Shown here: positions 45,343-54,326 of the stretch, piece after piece
Layout of the letters: every line of letters begins with the position of its first letter
Numbering within the stretch: the stretch's first letter is position 1
Notes under the pieces: model-generated
What the model saw: only the letters and a program-made list of their open reading frames with translations
The model's database searches: none
Told to the model about the DNA's origin: nothing
Origin: Paraburkholderia panacisoli
GTDB taxonomy: Bacteria > Pseudomonadota > Gammaproteobacteria > Burkholderiales > Burkholderiaceae
NCBI RefSeq assembly: GCF_008369935.1
Contig: NZ_VTUZ01000027.1
Span: forward strand, 1 to 64,000
Length of the DNA stretch: 64,000 nt
Direction of reading: 5' to 3'
Position numbers and translations under genes: made by a program

Positions 45343-45377
45343 AAAGAAAAAACGGCAGCCCGAAGGATGCCGTTTTT
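45343..45377 (-). terminator. pssA terminator
   Basis: AAAAACGGCA (45348-45357) pairs with TGCCGTTTTT (45368-45377), with a 10-base loop. On the minus strand the stem is followed by TTTTTTCTTT. It lies 34 bp after the pssA stop. Confidence 0.85.
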
Positions 45378-45410
45378 GCATGTCACTACCACGATAGCCG
45401 ACGTAGCCCG

Positions 45411-46280
45411 CTACCTGTCGTGCACCACCGAACGGGCCGGATTCGCCCTGCCCCGCACCGCCTGATAGCCCCAGAACACATAGCCGGACAAACCGTACAG
45501 CACGAACAGGCCGAACAGCATCAGCGGCGGATCGGACGACACCAGCACGAACGCGACCACCACCAGTAGGATCACGCCGAACGGCACGCGATGCCGCACG
45601 TCGAGCGCCTTGCCGCTATAGAACGGCGCATTCGACACCATCGTCACGCCGGCGTAGATGGTCAGCACGAACGCAACCCACGGCAGCCAGACCAGCTTCA
45701 GCGGCACGCGGTTGTCGGTGGCGAGCCATACGAAACCGGCGATCAGCGCCGCCGCGGCCGGGCTCGGCATGCCCTGGAAGAAGCGCTTGTCGACCACGCC
45801 GATATTGGTGTTGAAGCGCGCGAGCCGCAACGCCGCGCCTGAGCAGTAGACGAAGGCCGCGAGCCAGCCCCAGCGGCCGAGGTCTTTCAGAATCCACTCG
45901 TACATGACGAGCGCGGGCGCGACGCCAAACGACACCATGTCCGACAGGCTGTCGAACTGTTCGCCGAACGCGCTTTGCGTATGCGTCATACGCGCGACGC
46001 GGCCGTCCATGCCGTCGAGCACCATCGCCACGAAGATCGCGATGGCCGCGATTTCGAAGCGCACGTTCATCGCCTGCACGACGGCGAAAAAGCCGCAGAA
46101 CAGCGCCGCCGTGGTAAATGCGTTCGGCAGCAGATAAATGCCGCGTTTTCTCAGGAACTGCTGGCGCTGCGCGCGCCGGCTCTCGACGACCGGCGACTCC
46201 GCGACGATCGGCTTGTTGCGGCGGAACGGACGCGGCAGCGGTCCGCTGTTACGGGGTCGACGCGGTTTGAATGCGGCCAT
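45411..46280 (-). CDS. pssA: CDP-diacylglycerol-serine O-phosphatidyltransferase
   Basis: 289 residues, integral membrane enzyme that makes phosphatidylserine. The CDP-alcohol phosphatidyltransferase motif is complete: DGMDGRVARMTHTQSAFG then EQFDSLSDMVSFG, with the three metal-binding Asp. Seven or eight membrane helices follow. The N-terminal 30 residues are strongly basic (FKPRRPRNSGPLPRPFRRNK). It is downstream of psd (23-bp gap), so the two enzymes of phosphatidylethanolamine synthesis are cotranscribed. Confidence 0.93.
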   Translation of the reverse strand: MAAFKPRRPRNSGPLPRPFRRNKPIVAESPVVESRRAQRQQFLRKRGIYLLPNAFTTAALFCGFFAVVQAMNVRFEIAAIAIFVAMVLDGMDGRVARMTHTQSAFGEQFDSLSDMVSFGVAPALVMYEWILKDLGRWGWLAAFVYCSGAALRLARFNTNIGVVDKRFFQGMPSPAAAALIAGFVWLATDNRVPLKLVWLPWVAFVLTIYAGVTMVSNAPFYSGKALDVRHRVPFGVILLVVVAFVLVSSDPPLMLFGLFVLYGLSGYVFWGYQAVRGRANPARSVVHDR

Positions 46281-46303
46281 TCGGAAACCTCCTGTGTGCC
46301 GCT

Positions 46304-46942
46304 TTAGAGTTCAGCGAGGATCGTGGACGACGCGGACACCTTTTCGCCGATCGACACACGCGGACGGCTGCCCACCGGCAGATACACGTCGACGCGCGAG
46401 CCGAAGCGGATGAACCCATAACGCTGGCCACGGGTAAGCGGCTCACCAGTACGCACATAGCAAAGAATGCGCCGCGCGATCAAACCGGCGATCTGCACCG
46501 AGGTCACCGTCTGGCCGCCGGCCATCTCGATCACCACCGCATTGCGCTCGTTTTCGAGCGACGCTTTGTCCACCGCGGCATTCAGATATGCGCCCGGGAA
46601 GTATTCGACCTTGGAGATCGCGCCATCCACCGGCGAACGCTGCGAGTGGACGTTGAAGACGTTCATGAACACGCTGATCTTCAGCGCTTCACGGTTCGCG
46701 TACGGATCATGCGCGGTTTCGACCGCGACGATGCGCCCGTCGGCCGGACACAGCACGGCGTTGGCCTGGGTGGGAATCGGGCGGGCCGGATCGCGGAAGA
46801 ACTGCACGATGAAGATCAGGATCAGCCAGAACAGCCATGCAATGCCGAACCCCGCGAAGGCGTGAACCAGTAATGCAACGACGGCCGCGATGGCGATGAA
46901 CGGCCAGCCTTCTCGCGCGATGATCGGATGAGGGTAATTCAT
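46304..46942 (-). CDS. psd: Phosphatidylserine decarboxylase proenzyme
   Basis: 212 residues, the short (archaeal-type) form. A membrane segment covers about 15-45; VFMNVFNVHSQRSPVDGAIS is the conserved catalytic stretch and RFGSRVDVYLPVG carries the GS self-cleavage site that creates the pyruvoyl group. It decarboxylates phosphatidylserine to phosphatidylethanolamine. The region before ATG 46942 is unusual: a group II intron ends about 17 nt upstream and the only ribosome site is a weak AGAAG. Confidence 0.93.
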   Translation of the reverse strand: MNYPHPIIAREGWPFIAIAAVVALLVHAFAGFGIAWLFWLILIFIVQFFRDPARPIPTQANAVLCPADGRIVAVETAHDPYANREALKISVFMNVFNVHSQRSPVDGAISKVEYFPGAYLNAAVDKASLENERNAVVIEMAGGQTVTSVQIAGLIARRILCYVRTGEPLTRGQRYGFIRFGSRVDVYLPVGSRPRVSIGEKVSASSTILAEL

Positions 46943-47001
46943 GGATGGCTTCTGTTTTTTGGAGGGTAGCCCCCCTTCCTCGCGGAAGAGGGGCCCCCTA
47001 A

Positions 47002-47035
47002 GAACCGTACGTGCGAGTTTCCCCGCATACGGCTC
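47002..47035 (-). ncRNA. Group II intron domain V
   Basis: 34 nt on the minus strand, starting GAGCCGTATGCGGGGAAAC and ending CGTACGGTTC, with GAGCCG/CGGTTC and CGTATGC/GCACGTACG-type pairing around the GGAAAC loop. This is the catalytic core of group II ribozymes. Domain VI follows directly (47001-46961). Confidence 0.88.
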
Positions 47036-47058
47036 AAATCTACAATCAAAGCCCTGTC

Positions 47059-48759
47059 TTAGGACCGGGCCGGCTTAGTTACCGCAATTTTACCTGCGTG
47101 CACCTGCTGATGGCAGTGCGGGTGAAGCAGAACCCTGTTCGAGAGAGCGTCCGTACCACCGTGCATCCGATACTCCAGATGATGGTCATGCCAGCCGGTC
47201 TCCTTCGTCAGCGCACAGCCGCAATGCGAGCAAAGCCCGTCTTGCGACATGTATAGCGAGACCCATTGCTTCCGATAGCGCATTGAGTGTTCCATGCGCG
47301 CCTGTCGCAACTGCTCGCCATACTGCTCCCACTCGGGATCAAAGGGATTGAATGCACCTTTGACCTTTCTGTGTCGCTTAATTTCCGTACCGCTAAGTTG
47401 GTACAGGCTAAGCAACCCCTTACTGCCGTCGTCACGAGCTACAGGAACAGCGAACACCCAGTTCCGATTGCCCTCCGAGTGAAAATATTTCTTCTTCACC
47501 CAGTCGGCATTCTTGTTCAGGTGCCGCCTCGTCGACCACCGCCAGAGTCTTCGGAAAATCAAAGACTCCATGCGGCTGTATGCCTCTTTGGCGACCACGG
47601 GACTGTGATACTGCGCCCAGCCTCGTAGCATCGGGTTCAGCAGTCGAATCAGATTCTCCTGCTTCACCGTCTTGTGACCGCTGATCGTATCCGCCACCTT
47701 GCGATAGAACGTTTGCACGTTTTTCTTGCTCGGCTTGATGAGCAGAGTCCCCGAATACTTACGGAAATTCCACCCCAGGAAATCAAAGCCCGAATCGATG
47801 TGCGTGATACGCGTTTTCTCCTCGGACAGTTGCAGACCTCGAACGGCAAGGAATGCTTCCACCCAGGGTCGGACTTCCTGCTCCAGCAACTCTTGCGAGT
47901 CACCGGTGATCACGAAGTCGTCCGCGTACCGCACTACATTGACTTTAAGCTTGTTGGCTTTTGCGATCCCAAACTTCGCACTGAGGTGCGCCAGCAGTTC
48001 TCGCTCCAGCCCGTTCAGCGTCACATTCGCCAGCGTCCGAGAAATGATTCCTCCTTGCGGCGTACCGGCCTCTGTCGCCTGAAGCTGCCCCTTGTAAATC
48101 AGGCCAGCTTTCAGCCATTTCCGGAGGATTTCCTTGTCCATCAGGACATGGGTCTCCATCCAGTTGTGGCTAATATGGTCGAAGCATCCCTTGATATCCG
48201 CCTCCAGCACCCAACGGGCAGAGCCCTTCTGGGACATGGCGACGAAAATCTGTGACATGGCGTCAGCCGTCGAGCGGTTTAACCTGAACCCATACGAGTT
48301 CGGGTCGCTCGTCGATTCCGACACCGGCTCTAGAGCCAGCAGATACAAGGCTTGCATCGCCCTGTCCCGCATGGTCGGAATGCCCAGAGGGCGCTCCTTT
48401 CCATTGGCCTTGGGGATAAAGACTCTCCGTAAAGGCAGAGGCTTGTATCCACGCCGCTTCAACCTGCCGACAGCAAGCCATCGGCTCTCAGGCGAGTCCC
48501 AAAGTTCGCGATCGACTCCAGCCGTTCGCGCACCCTGATTCTGCGTAACACGTCGTACCGCATACAGCTTCGCGGACAACGTGCGGGTCAACATCCGTTG
48601 CAGGGCTCTCCCCCTGCGCCAGTTGCCTTCCCGCGTCGCCTTCGCAATTCGAATCTGCATCCCTCTCACGTTCCGTTCAACCCGCCGCCAATCTACGGCG
48701 TACCAGTTGTCCGGCGCGTGGGAAAGCGCAGATCCGTCCTTTCGGACAGATACTCTCAT
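47059..48759 (-). CDS. ltrA: Group II intron reverse transcriptase/maturase
   Basis: 566 residues. RT blocks include RRVFIPKANGKERPLGIPTM, SYGFRLNRSTADAM, EADIKGCFDHISHNW, GTPQGGIISRTLANVTLNGLE and the active site RYADDF (YADD at 278-281). The maturase X domain (GIIM) covers about 340-430. The C terminus has an HNH endonuclease: CSHCGCAL, GWHDHHLEY and HPHCHQQVH within the last 60 residues. All three activities (RT, splicing, target cleavage) therefore look intact. GGAGAG lies five bases before ATG 48759. Confidence 0.93.
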   Translation of the reverse strand: MRVSVRKDGSALSHAPDNWYAVDWRRVERNVRGMQIRIAKATREGNWRRGRALQRMLTRTLSAKLYAVRRVTQNQGARTAGVDRELWDSPESRWLAVGRLKRRGYKPLPLRRVFIPKANGKERPLGIPTMRDRAMQALYLLALEPVSESTSDPNSYGFRLNRSTADAMSQIFVAMSQKGSARWVLEADIKGCFDHISHNWMETHVLMDKEILRKWLKAGLIYKGQLQATEAGTPQGGIISRTLANVTLNGLERELLAHLSAKFGIAKANKLKVNVVRYADDFVITGDSQELLEQEVRPWVEAFLAVRGLQLSEEKTRITHIDSGFDFLGWNFRKYSGTLLIKPSKKNVQTFYRKVADTISGHKTVKQENLIRLLNPMLRGWAQYHSPVVAKEAYSRMESLIFRRLWRWSTRRHLNKNADWVKKKYFHSEGNRNWVFAVPVARDDGSKGLLSLYQLSGTEIKRHRKVKGAFNPFDPEWEQYGEQLRQARMEHSMRYRKQWVSLYMSQDGLCSHCGCALTKETGWHDHHLEYRMHGGTDALSNRVLLHPHCHQQVHAGKIAVTKPARS

Positions 48760-49763
48760 GCTGCTCTCCTACTCGAAGAAGTGAATCCCGAGCGGAGAAC
48801 AGATCGCCCCTTGCGGGAGCGATCTGCTCCCGCAAGGGGGTTAAAAACGTATGCTGACGGTCCGGAAGCCCGACAGCAATCATCTTCCAGCTAAAGGGTT
48901 AGTCAGCCATCTTGCGACGGTAGACCAGACGGAAGTCTGCCCGCTTTCGCGTGGGGTAATGTCCCAACCCCTATCCGACCCATTACAGACCGGCTTTCGC
49001 TTTCTCCGTCATCCCATACCTGCACAATCAACAGCGTCCCTCACGGTTCGCCTGCCAGTCAAACTACGACCGGCAACCATACAGGCTTACCACGTTCCCG
49101 GCATGTCACACGACTGACTTAGGTTCTGCCTATTCCCCGGCGGTCCGATGACGACGTAACCCGAATTTACAGCGGGTTATCCGACCGCACACCTGTTTGG
49201 TTGATGCCTGTCAGCAGCTTTGGCACCGTCCTACTTACGAGGTTTATCAGCAGTTCACTTGCATTAACCGTATCAGCCAGCCTAGCGCCTCAACCCCTTT
49301 GCTGCTTGGAGTCTCTGAGTGAATACCTCGCGGCATTCACGCACCCATTACTTCTGGGGGCTACATTGTCAGAAGAGCTTCACACCCCACCGTTGCCAGT
49401 GACGCATGTCTTCGTAGGCTACTGCTGGTCGTACAGCAGGTTCACTTCACACGCCATACTGCTGACGTGCCCGAACAATGACACACCGAGCTTGCGCTCG
49501 TGCTTGCAGCGATCCGTTGCCCAAAGGCTCGGGAGTTACATACGACAATCCGCTTTGTTAGCGGTATTGAAGCCGCTAACTCGGCGGAACCTGACGGTAA
49601 TCAGGTCAATGCAAATGCGGGCGAAGATACAAGTATCGACGTCCGCCTACGGCAGCGATTCCAGGCAACTTCACCAAGTCTCGCTTCGCTACACAGGGGT
49701 GGCCTCAAGGTGCCACCAAATGGGACGGCCTTCGCCGTCCAGTCGATGCGACGCGTGTCGCAC
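48760..49763 (-). ncRNA. Group II intron 5' region (domains I-III)
   Basis: About 1 kb of non-coding intron RNA between the 5' splice site and the maturase gene. It is rich in local inverted repeats, for example GGACGGC/GCCGTCC near 49720-49740 and the GATCGC...GCGATC stem near 48805-48840 before the maturase. Plus-strand frames here, such as one of 188 codons at 49201-49767, are fortuitous. Confidence 0.7.
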
Positions 49764-49781
49764 GTAAAACCGTAGGATAGC

Positions 49782-49820
49782 AAAAGCCGCCCAGGGTTCA
49801 GCACCCTTGGACGGCTTTTT
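49782..49820. terminator. ilvC terminator
   Basis: AAAAGCCG (49782-49789) pairs with CGGCTTTT (49812-49819) and AGGGT (49793-49797) with ACCCT (49803-49807), with small internal mismatches. On the minus strand it ends CGGCTTTTGC. It lies 65 bp after the ilvC stop and 18 bp before the intron. Confidence 0.8.
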
Positions 49821-49884
49821 GATTTGTCCGGCCGGCGCGCGAACGCGACGAATCGGACTTCAGCGGTGAATCGCCGGTAATCGC

Positions 49885-50901
49885 TTAGTTCTTCGACTGG
49901 TCGACCAGCTTGTTCTTCGCGATCCACGGCATCATCGCGCGCAGCTTCGAACCGACCTGTTCGATCTGGTGCTCGGCCGTCAGACGGCGGCGCGATTGCA
50001 GCGTCGGTGCGCCGGCCTTGTTTTCGATGATGAAGCTCTTTGCGTACTCGCCCGTCTGGATGTCGGTCAGCACGGCCTTCATCGCCTTCTTCGTTTCAGC
50101 CGTCACGATGCGCGGACCCGTCACGTATTCGCCGTATTCGGCGTTGTTCGAGATCGAGTAGTTCATGTTCGCGATGCCGCCTTCGTAGATCAGGTCGACG
50201 ATCAGCTTCAGTTCGTGCAGGCACTCGAAGTACGCCATTTCCGGCGCGTAGCCCGCTTCCACCAGCGTTTCGAAGCCGGCCTTGATCAGGTCGACCGTAC
50301 CGCCGCACAGCACGGCTTGCTCGCCGAACAGGTCGGTTTCCGTTTCTTCGCGGAAGTTGGTTTCGATGATGCCGGCACGGCCGCCGCCGTTCGCCGCTGC
50401 GTACGACAGCGCGATGTCACGTGCTGCGCCCGACTTGTCTTGCGCGACCGCGATCAGGTGCGGCACGCCGCCACCTTGCGAGTAGGTGCCGCGAACCGTG
50501 TGGCCCGGTGCCTTCGGCGCGATCATGATGACGTCGAGGTCGGCACGCGGAATCACTTGACCGTAGTGAACGTTGAAGCCGTGCGCGAATGCCAGCGCCG
50601 CGCCTTGCTTGATGTTTGCGTGCACTTCTTTCGCGTACACGTCGGCGATCTGCTCGTCCGGCAGCAGCATCATGACGACGTCCGCGCCCTTGACGGCTTC
50701 CGCCACTTCCTTGACTTGCAGGCCGGCGTTCTCAGCCTTGCTCCACGATGCGCCGCCCTTGCGCAGACCGACCGTGATCTTCACGCCGCTTTCGCTCAGG
50801 TTCAGCGCGTGCGCATGGCCTTGCGAGCCATAGCCGATGATGGTGACCTGCTTGCCCTTGATGAGGGAGAGATCGGCGTCCTTGTCGTAGAAAACTTTCA
50901 T
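49885..50901 (-). CDS. ilvC: Ketol-acid reductoisomerase (NADP+)
   Basis: 338 residues, class I; converts acetolactate or acetohydroxybutyrate to the dihydroxy acid. The NADPH motif is TIIGYGSQGHAHALNLSESG with the RKGGASW loop giving NADP specificity, and the metal-binding Asp/Glu are in GGTVDLIKAGFETLVEAGYA. It follows ilvH by 130 bp in the ilvI-ilvH-ilvC operon and has its own terminator. Confidence 0.97.
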   Translation of the reverse strand: MKVFYDKDADLSLIKGKQVTIIGYGSQGHAHALNLSESGVKITVGLRKGGASWSKAENAGLQVKEVAEAVKGADVVMMLLPDEQIADVYAKEVHANIKQGAALAFAHGFNVHYGQVIPRADLDVIMIAPKAPGHTVRGTYSQGGGVPHLIAVAQDKSGAARDIALSYAAANGGGRAGIIETNFREETETDLFGEQAVLCGGTVDLIKAGFETLVEAGYAPEMAYFECLHELKLIVDLIYEGGIANMNYSISNNAEYGEYVTGPRIVTAETKKAMKAVLTDIQTGEYAKSFIIENKAGAPTLQSRRRLTAEHQIEQVGSKLRAMMPWIAKNKLVDQSKN

Positions 50902-51031
50902 GTCGGTTCCTTGGCTAGATTCGATGAATCAATGAAATTCAAATACTGCGAATAGTGTGTTGCTGGCCGGGCTCGTCAGGCACGCCCGGCGGTTCGATCG
51001 AGACGTCAAATTACGGCTGAAGCGCCGCGCG

Positions 51032-51523
51032 TCAAACCTTCAGAATGCGCTCGCCTCGACCGATGCCCGAGCTGCCCGTGCGGACCGTTTCGAGAATCGC
51101 CGTGGAGTCGAGCCCTTCGATGAAGGCGTCGAGCTTGTCGGCCGCCCCCGTCAGTTCGATCGTGTAGGTCTTTTCGGTGACGTCGATGATGCGGCCGCGG
51201 AAAATATCCGACATCCGCTTCATCTCCTCACGTTCCTTGCCGACCGCTCTCACCTTGATCAACATCAGCTCGCGCTCGATGTGGGCGCCCTCGGTAAGGT
51301 CGACCACTTTCACCACCTCGATCAAGCGGTTCAAATGCTTCGTGATCTGTTCGATCACGTCGTCCGAGCCAATGGAGACGATGGTCATGCGCGACAGCGA
51401 ACGGTCTTCGGTCGGTGCCACCGTCAAGGTTTCAATGTTGTAGCCGCGTGCCGAGAAGAGACCGACCACGCGTGATAACGCGCCCGGTTCGTTTTCCAGC
51501 AGGACGGAAATGATGTGTCTCAT
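51032..51523 (-). CDS. ilvH: Acetolactate synthase small (regulatory) subunit
   Basis: 163 residues. The N-terminal ACT domain (HIISVLLENEPGALSRVVGL) binds valine for feedback control, followed by the ACT-like C-terminal domain (DVTEKTYTIELTGAADKLDA). Length and start MRHIISV are normal. It pairs with the large subunit gene 110 bp upstream. Confidence 0.95.
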   Translation of the reverse strand: MRHIISVLLENEPGALSRVVGLFSARGYNIETLTVAPTEDRSLSRMTIVSIGSDDVIEQITKHLNRLIEVVKVVDLTEGAHIERELMLIKVRAVGKEREEMKRMSDIFRGRIIDVTEKTYTIELTGAADKLDAFIEGLDSTAILETVRTGSSGIGRGERILKV

Positions 51524-51633
51524 GATTCGCTTCTTCCAGATGTTTGTCGATGTCTGCGAGCAGTGCGGCGCCGCTTCGTCCGCCCGCGCCTTTTTTGAAG
51601 GCGTGCATGACGAAGTCGGCTGCCGGGCCGTCG

Positions 51634-53397
51634 TTATAGATCTTCCGAACCCATGAGCATCTCGGTGATGCCCTTGCCGGCCTGAACCATCGGCCAGACG
51701 TTTTCGGTCGGATCGGTCTGGAAATCGAGAAACACCGTGCGGTCTTTCAGGCGCAGCGCTTCCTTGAGCGCCGGCTCCACATCGGCCGTGCGTTCGATAC
51801 GCATGCCGACATGGCCGTACGCTTCAGCGAGCTTCACGAAGTCCGGCAGCGCATCCATGTACGAATGCGAATAGCGCTTGCTGTATTCGATCTGCTGCCA
51901 CTGGCGCACCATGCCCAAATAGCGGTTGTTCAGCGAAATGATCTTCACCGGCGTGTCGTACTGCTTGCAGGTCGACAGCTCCTGGATGCACATCTGGATC
52001 GAGCCTTCGCCCGTGATGCACAGCACGTCGTCGTCAGGGTGCGCCATCTTCACGCCCATCGCCGCCGGCAGGCCGAAGCCCATCGTGCCGAGACCGCCGG
52101 AGTTGATCCAGCGGCGCGGCTTGTTGAAGCGATAGAACTGCGCCGCCCACATCTGGTGCTGGCCGACGTCGGAACACACGAAGGCATTGCCGTCGGTCAG
52201 CTCCCACGCCTTTTCCACCACGTACTGCGGCTTGATGACGTCGCTCTTGCGGTCAAACTTCAGGCAGTCTTTCGCGCGCCAGGCTTCGATGTCTTTCCAC
52301 CAGTCGGCGAGCGCCGCGGTGTCCGGGCCATGCTCGGCCGTCTGCAACTGCTCGATCAGTTCTTTCAGCACTTCCTTCACATCGCCGACGATCGGAATGT
52401 CGACCTTGACGCGCTTGGAAATGGAAGAAGGATCGATGTCGATATGGATGATCTTGCGCGGACGCGACGCGAAGTGCGTCGGGTCGCCGATCACGCGGTC
52501 GTCGAAGCGTGCGCCGATCGCGATCAGCACGTCGCAGTGCTGCATCGCCATGTTGGCTTCGTACGTGCCGTGCATGCCGAGCATGCCGAGGAATTTCTTG
52601 TCGCTCGCGCGGTAGCCGCCCAGTCCCATCAACGTGTTGGTGACCGGGTAGCCGAGCAGGTCGGCGAACTGATTCAGCTCACGCGACGCATCCGCGAGAA
52701 TGATGCCGCCGCCGGTGTAGATGTACGGGCGCTTCGCCGACAGCAGCAGCGAGACCGCCTTGCGGATCTGGCCGGAGTGGCCCTTCGTGACCGGGTTGTA
52801 CGAGCGCAGCGAAACGCTCCTGATCGGTTCGTACTGGCAAGGTGCCTTCGACACATCTTTCGGAATGTCGATCAGCACCGGGCCGGGACGGCCGGTACGG
52901 GCGATATAGAAGGCTTTCTTGACGGTGGCGGCGAGATCGCGCACGTCCTTCACGAGGAAGTTGTGCTTCACGCAGGGACGCGTGATGCCGACCGTGTCGC
53001 ACTCCTGGAACGCATCCTGGCCGATCGCGGCAGTCGGCACCTGGCCGCTGATCACCACCATCGGGATCGAATCCATGTAGGCGGTGGCGATGCCGGTCAC
53101 CGCATTGGTGACGCCGGGGCCGGAGGTCACGAGGCACACACCGACCTTGCCGGTGGAACGCGCATACGCATCGGCGGCGTGGACCGCAGCCTGCTCGTGG
53201 CGCACGAGAACGTGCTGGAATTTGTCCTGCTTGTACAGCTCGTCGTAAATGTAGAGTACCGAGCCGCCGGGATAGCCCCAGATGAACTCGACGTCTTCGT
53301 CGGCCAGTGCCTTCATGAGCACGGTGGCGCCGATAGAGTCAGCTTCGTGAGGGGGGGTCGTATCCGACGTGGAGAATTCCGCGCTGGGCATATTCAT
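51634..53397 (-). CDS. ilvI: Acetolactate synthase large (catalytic) subunit
   Basis: 587 residues, ThDP enzyme, first common step of valine, leucine and isoleucine synthesis. It has the catalytic Glu in VLVRHEQAAVHAADAYARST, the FAD/ThDP middle domain, and the ThDP-Mg motif GEGSIQMCIQELSTCKQYDT with NNRYLGMVRQWQ. AAAGGTG lies five bases before ATG 53397. It heads the ilv operon. The symbol ilvB is also used for this gene. Confidence 0.96.
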   Translation of the reverse strand: MNMPSAEFSTSDTTPPHEADSIGATVLMKALADEDVEFIWGYPGGSVLYIYDELYKQDKFQHVLVRHEQAAVHAADAYARSTGKVGVCLVTSGPGVTNAVTGIATAYMDSIPMVVISGQVPTAAIGQDAFQECDTVGITRPCVKHNFLVKDVRDLAATVKKAFYIARTGRPGPVLIDIPKDVSKAPCQYEPIRSVSLRSYNPVTKGHSGQIRKAVSLLLSAKRPYIYTGGGIILADASRELNQFADLLGYPVTNTLMGLGGYRASDKKFLGMLGMHGTYEANMAMQHCDVLIAIGARFDDRVIGDPTHFASRPRKIIHIDIDPSSISKRVKVDIPIVGDVKEVLKELIEQLQTAEHGPDTAALADWWKDIEAWRAKDCLKFDRKSDVIKPQYVVEKAWELTDGNAFVCSDVGQHQMWAAQFYRFNKPRRWINSGGLGTMGFGLPAAMGVKMAHPDDDVLCITGEGSIQMCIQELSTCKQYDTPVKIISLNNRYLGMVRQWQQIEYSKRYSHSYMDALPDFVKLAEAYGHVGMRIERTADVEPALKEALRLKDRTVFLDFQTDPTENVWPMVQAGKGITEMLMGSEDL

Positions 53398-53762
53398 CTA
53401 TTCACCTTTCGAATTTTCGGCAAAAAATTGATCGGGTGCTCTCTGCCGGGCTTGTGGCTCGGGTTCAAGCGGCGCGTCCAGTTGACAGGTGAGCTTCTTG
53501 GGCCACACCTCAATTGAGACAAGTCACTTATGTTGCGAACCAGCGAAGATATCTGCTGCCGCGCATGCGGTCAAGCAAATATTGCCCTGGCGCCCTGTCC
53601 CCTCATCCCGGGATTGACCGCATTCGTCGCGCATCCTGTTATGTGGATGCAAGGTAGACCACGTTTCACCCCCAGGTCGGGCAAAAGTTTGTTAGGATCC
53701 GCGAGCTTTACGACATTTTTCGACCGATTACGCGCACGCTCGCTGCGCCGACCCCCAAACGG
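53398..53762. promoter_or_regulatory. Divergent ilvI / sigma factor control region
   Basis: A 365-bp gap without a coding frame. ATGCGGTCAA (53565-53574) and its exact complement TTGACCGCAT (53614-53623) form a 10-bp inverted repeat 39 bp apart, suitable for a dimeric regulator with looping or for an RNA stem. No convincing leader peptide was found for ilvI. TTGTTAGG near 53690 may be part of the sigma gene promoter. Confidence 0.35.
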
Positions 53763-54326
53763 ATGGCATCAGACAAGGAACTCGCCGATTTTCTGGCGGG
53801 CGTCGAAAGGCGCGCATTCAAGCAGACGGTCTACGCCGTGCGGGACGACGACGCCTCGCTCGACATCGTGCAGGACGCGATGATCAAGCTCGCCGAAAAG
53901 TACGGCGACCGTCCGGCGGCCGAATTGCCGTTGCTGTTTCAGCGTATTCTGCAGAATGCGATGCACGACTATTTCCGTCGTGCCAAAGTACGCAATACGT
54001 GGGTTAGCCTGTTTTCGTCGCTGGGCAATGCCGACGACGACGAATTCGATCCGCTGGAAACATTCGAGGCCCAGCAAGGCTCGGCCGGCGCCGAGAGCAA
54101 CGAGCAGAAACTCGAGCGCGAACAGGTCTTGCAGTCGATCGACGACGAGATCCAAAAATTACCGGCACGTCAACGGGAGGCGTTTCTCATGCGTTATTGG
54201 GAAGATATGGATGTCGCCGAGACTGCCGCCGCGATGGGCTGCTCCGAAGGCAGTGTGAAAACGCACTGCTCGCGAGCCACGCACACGCTGGCGCAAGCGC
54301 TCAAGGCCAAAGGAATCACGCTATGA
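53763..54326 (+). CDS. RNA polymerase sigma factor, ECF-like
   Basis: 187 residues. Sigma region 2 covers about 20-80 (DDASLDIVQDAMIKLAEKYG ... FQRILQNAMHDYFRRAK) and region 4 about 125-185 (LPARQREAFLMRYWEDMDVA then AAAMGCSEGSVKTHCSRATH). Regions 1 and 3 are absent, as in ECF sigma factors. The stop overlaps the next gene (ATGA), the usual coupling with an anti-sigma gene. It is divergent from ilvI. Confidence 0.88.
   Translation: MASDKELADFLAGVERRAFKQTVYAVRDDDASLDIVQDAMIKLAEKYGDRPAAELPLLFQRILQNAMHDYFRRAKVRNTWVSLFSSLGNADDDEFDPLETFEAQQGSAGAESNEQKLEREQVLQSIDDEIQKLPARQREAFLMRYWEDMDVAETAAAMGCSEGSVKTHCSRATHTLAQALKAKGITL

Larger units (their letters stand above)
46960..49763 (-). mobile_element. 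Group II intron (about 2.8 kb)
   Basis: On the minus strand the intron begins GTGCGACACG at 49763, matching the GUGYG 5' consensus. It contains a 1-kb structured 5' part (domains I-III), a maturase gene in domain IV, a canonical 34-nt domain V (47035-47002) and a domain VI stem with a bulged A (46967). The 3' end is placed near 46960 from the usual 7-8 nt after the branch A; it could be off by several bases. The insertion is 18 nt after the ilvC terminator and just before psd. The domain V and maturase look intact, so it may still splice. Confidence 0.85.

Noticed and set aside
47059..48759. Reverse transcriptase read as a retron or diversity-generating element
   Set aside because: Domain V, the GTGCG 5' end, a maturase X domain and the HNH domain show a group II intron; no template/variable repeat or msr/msd was seen.
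49201..49767. 188-codon plus-strand frame
   Set aside because: It lies antisense in the structured 5' part of the group II intron, has no recognisable domain and crosses the intron's 5' end.
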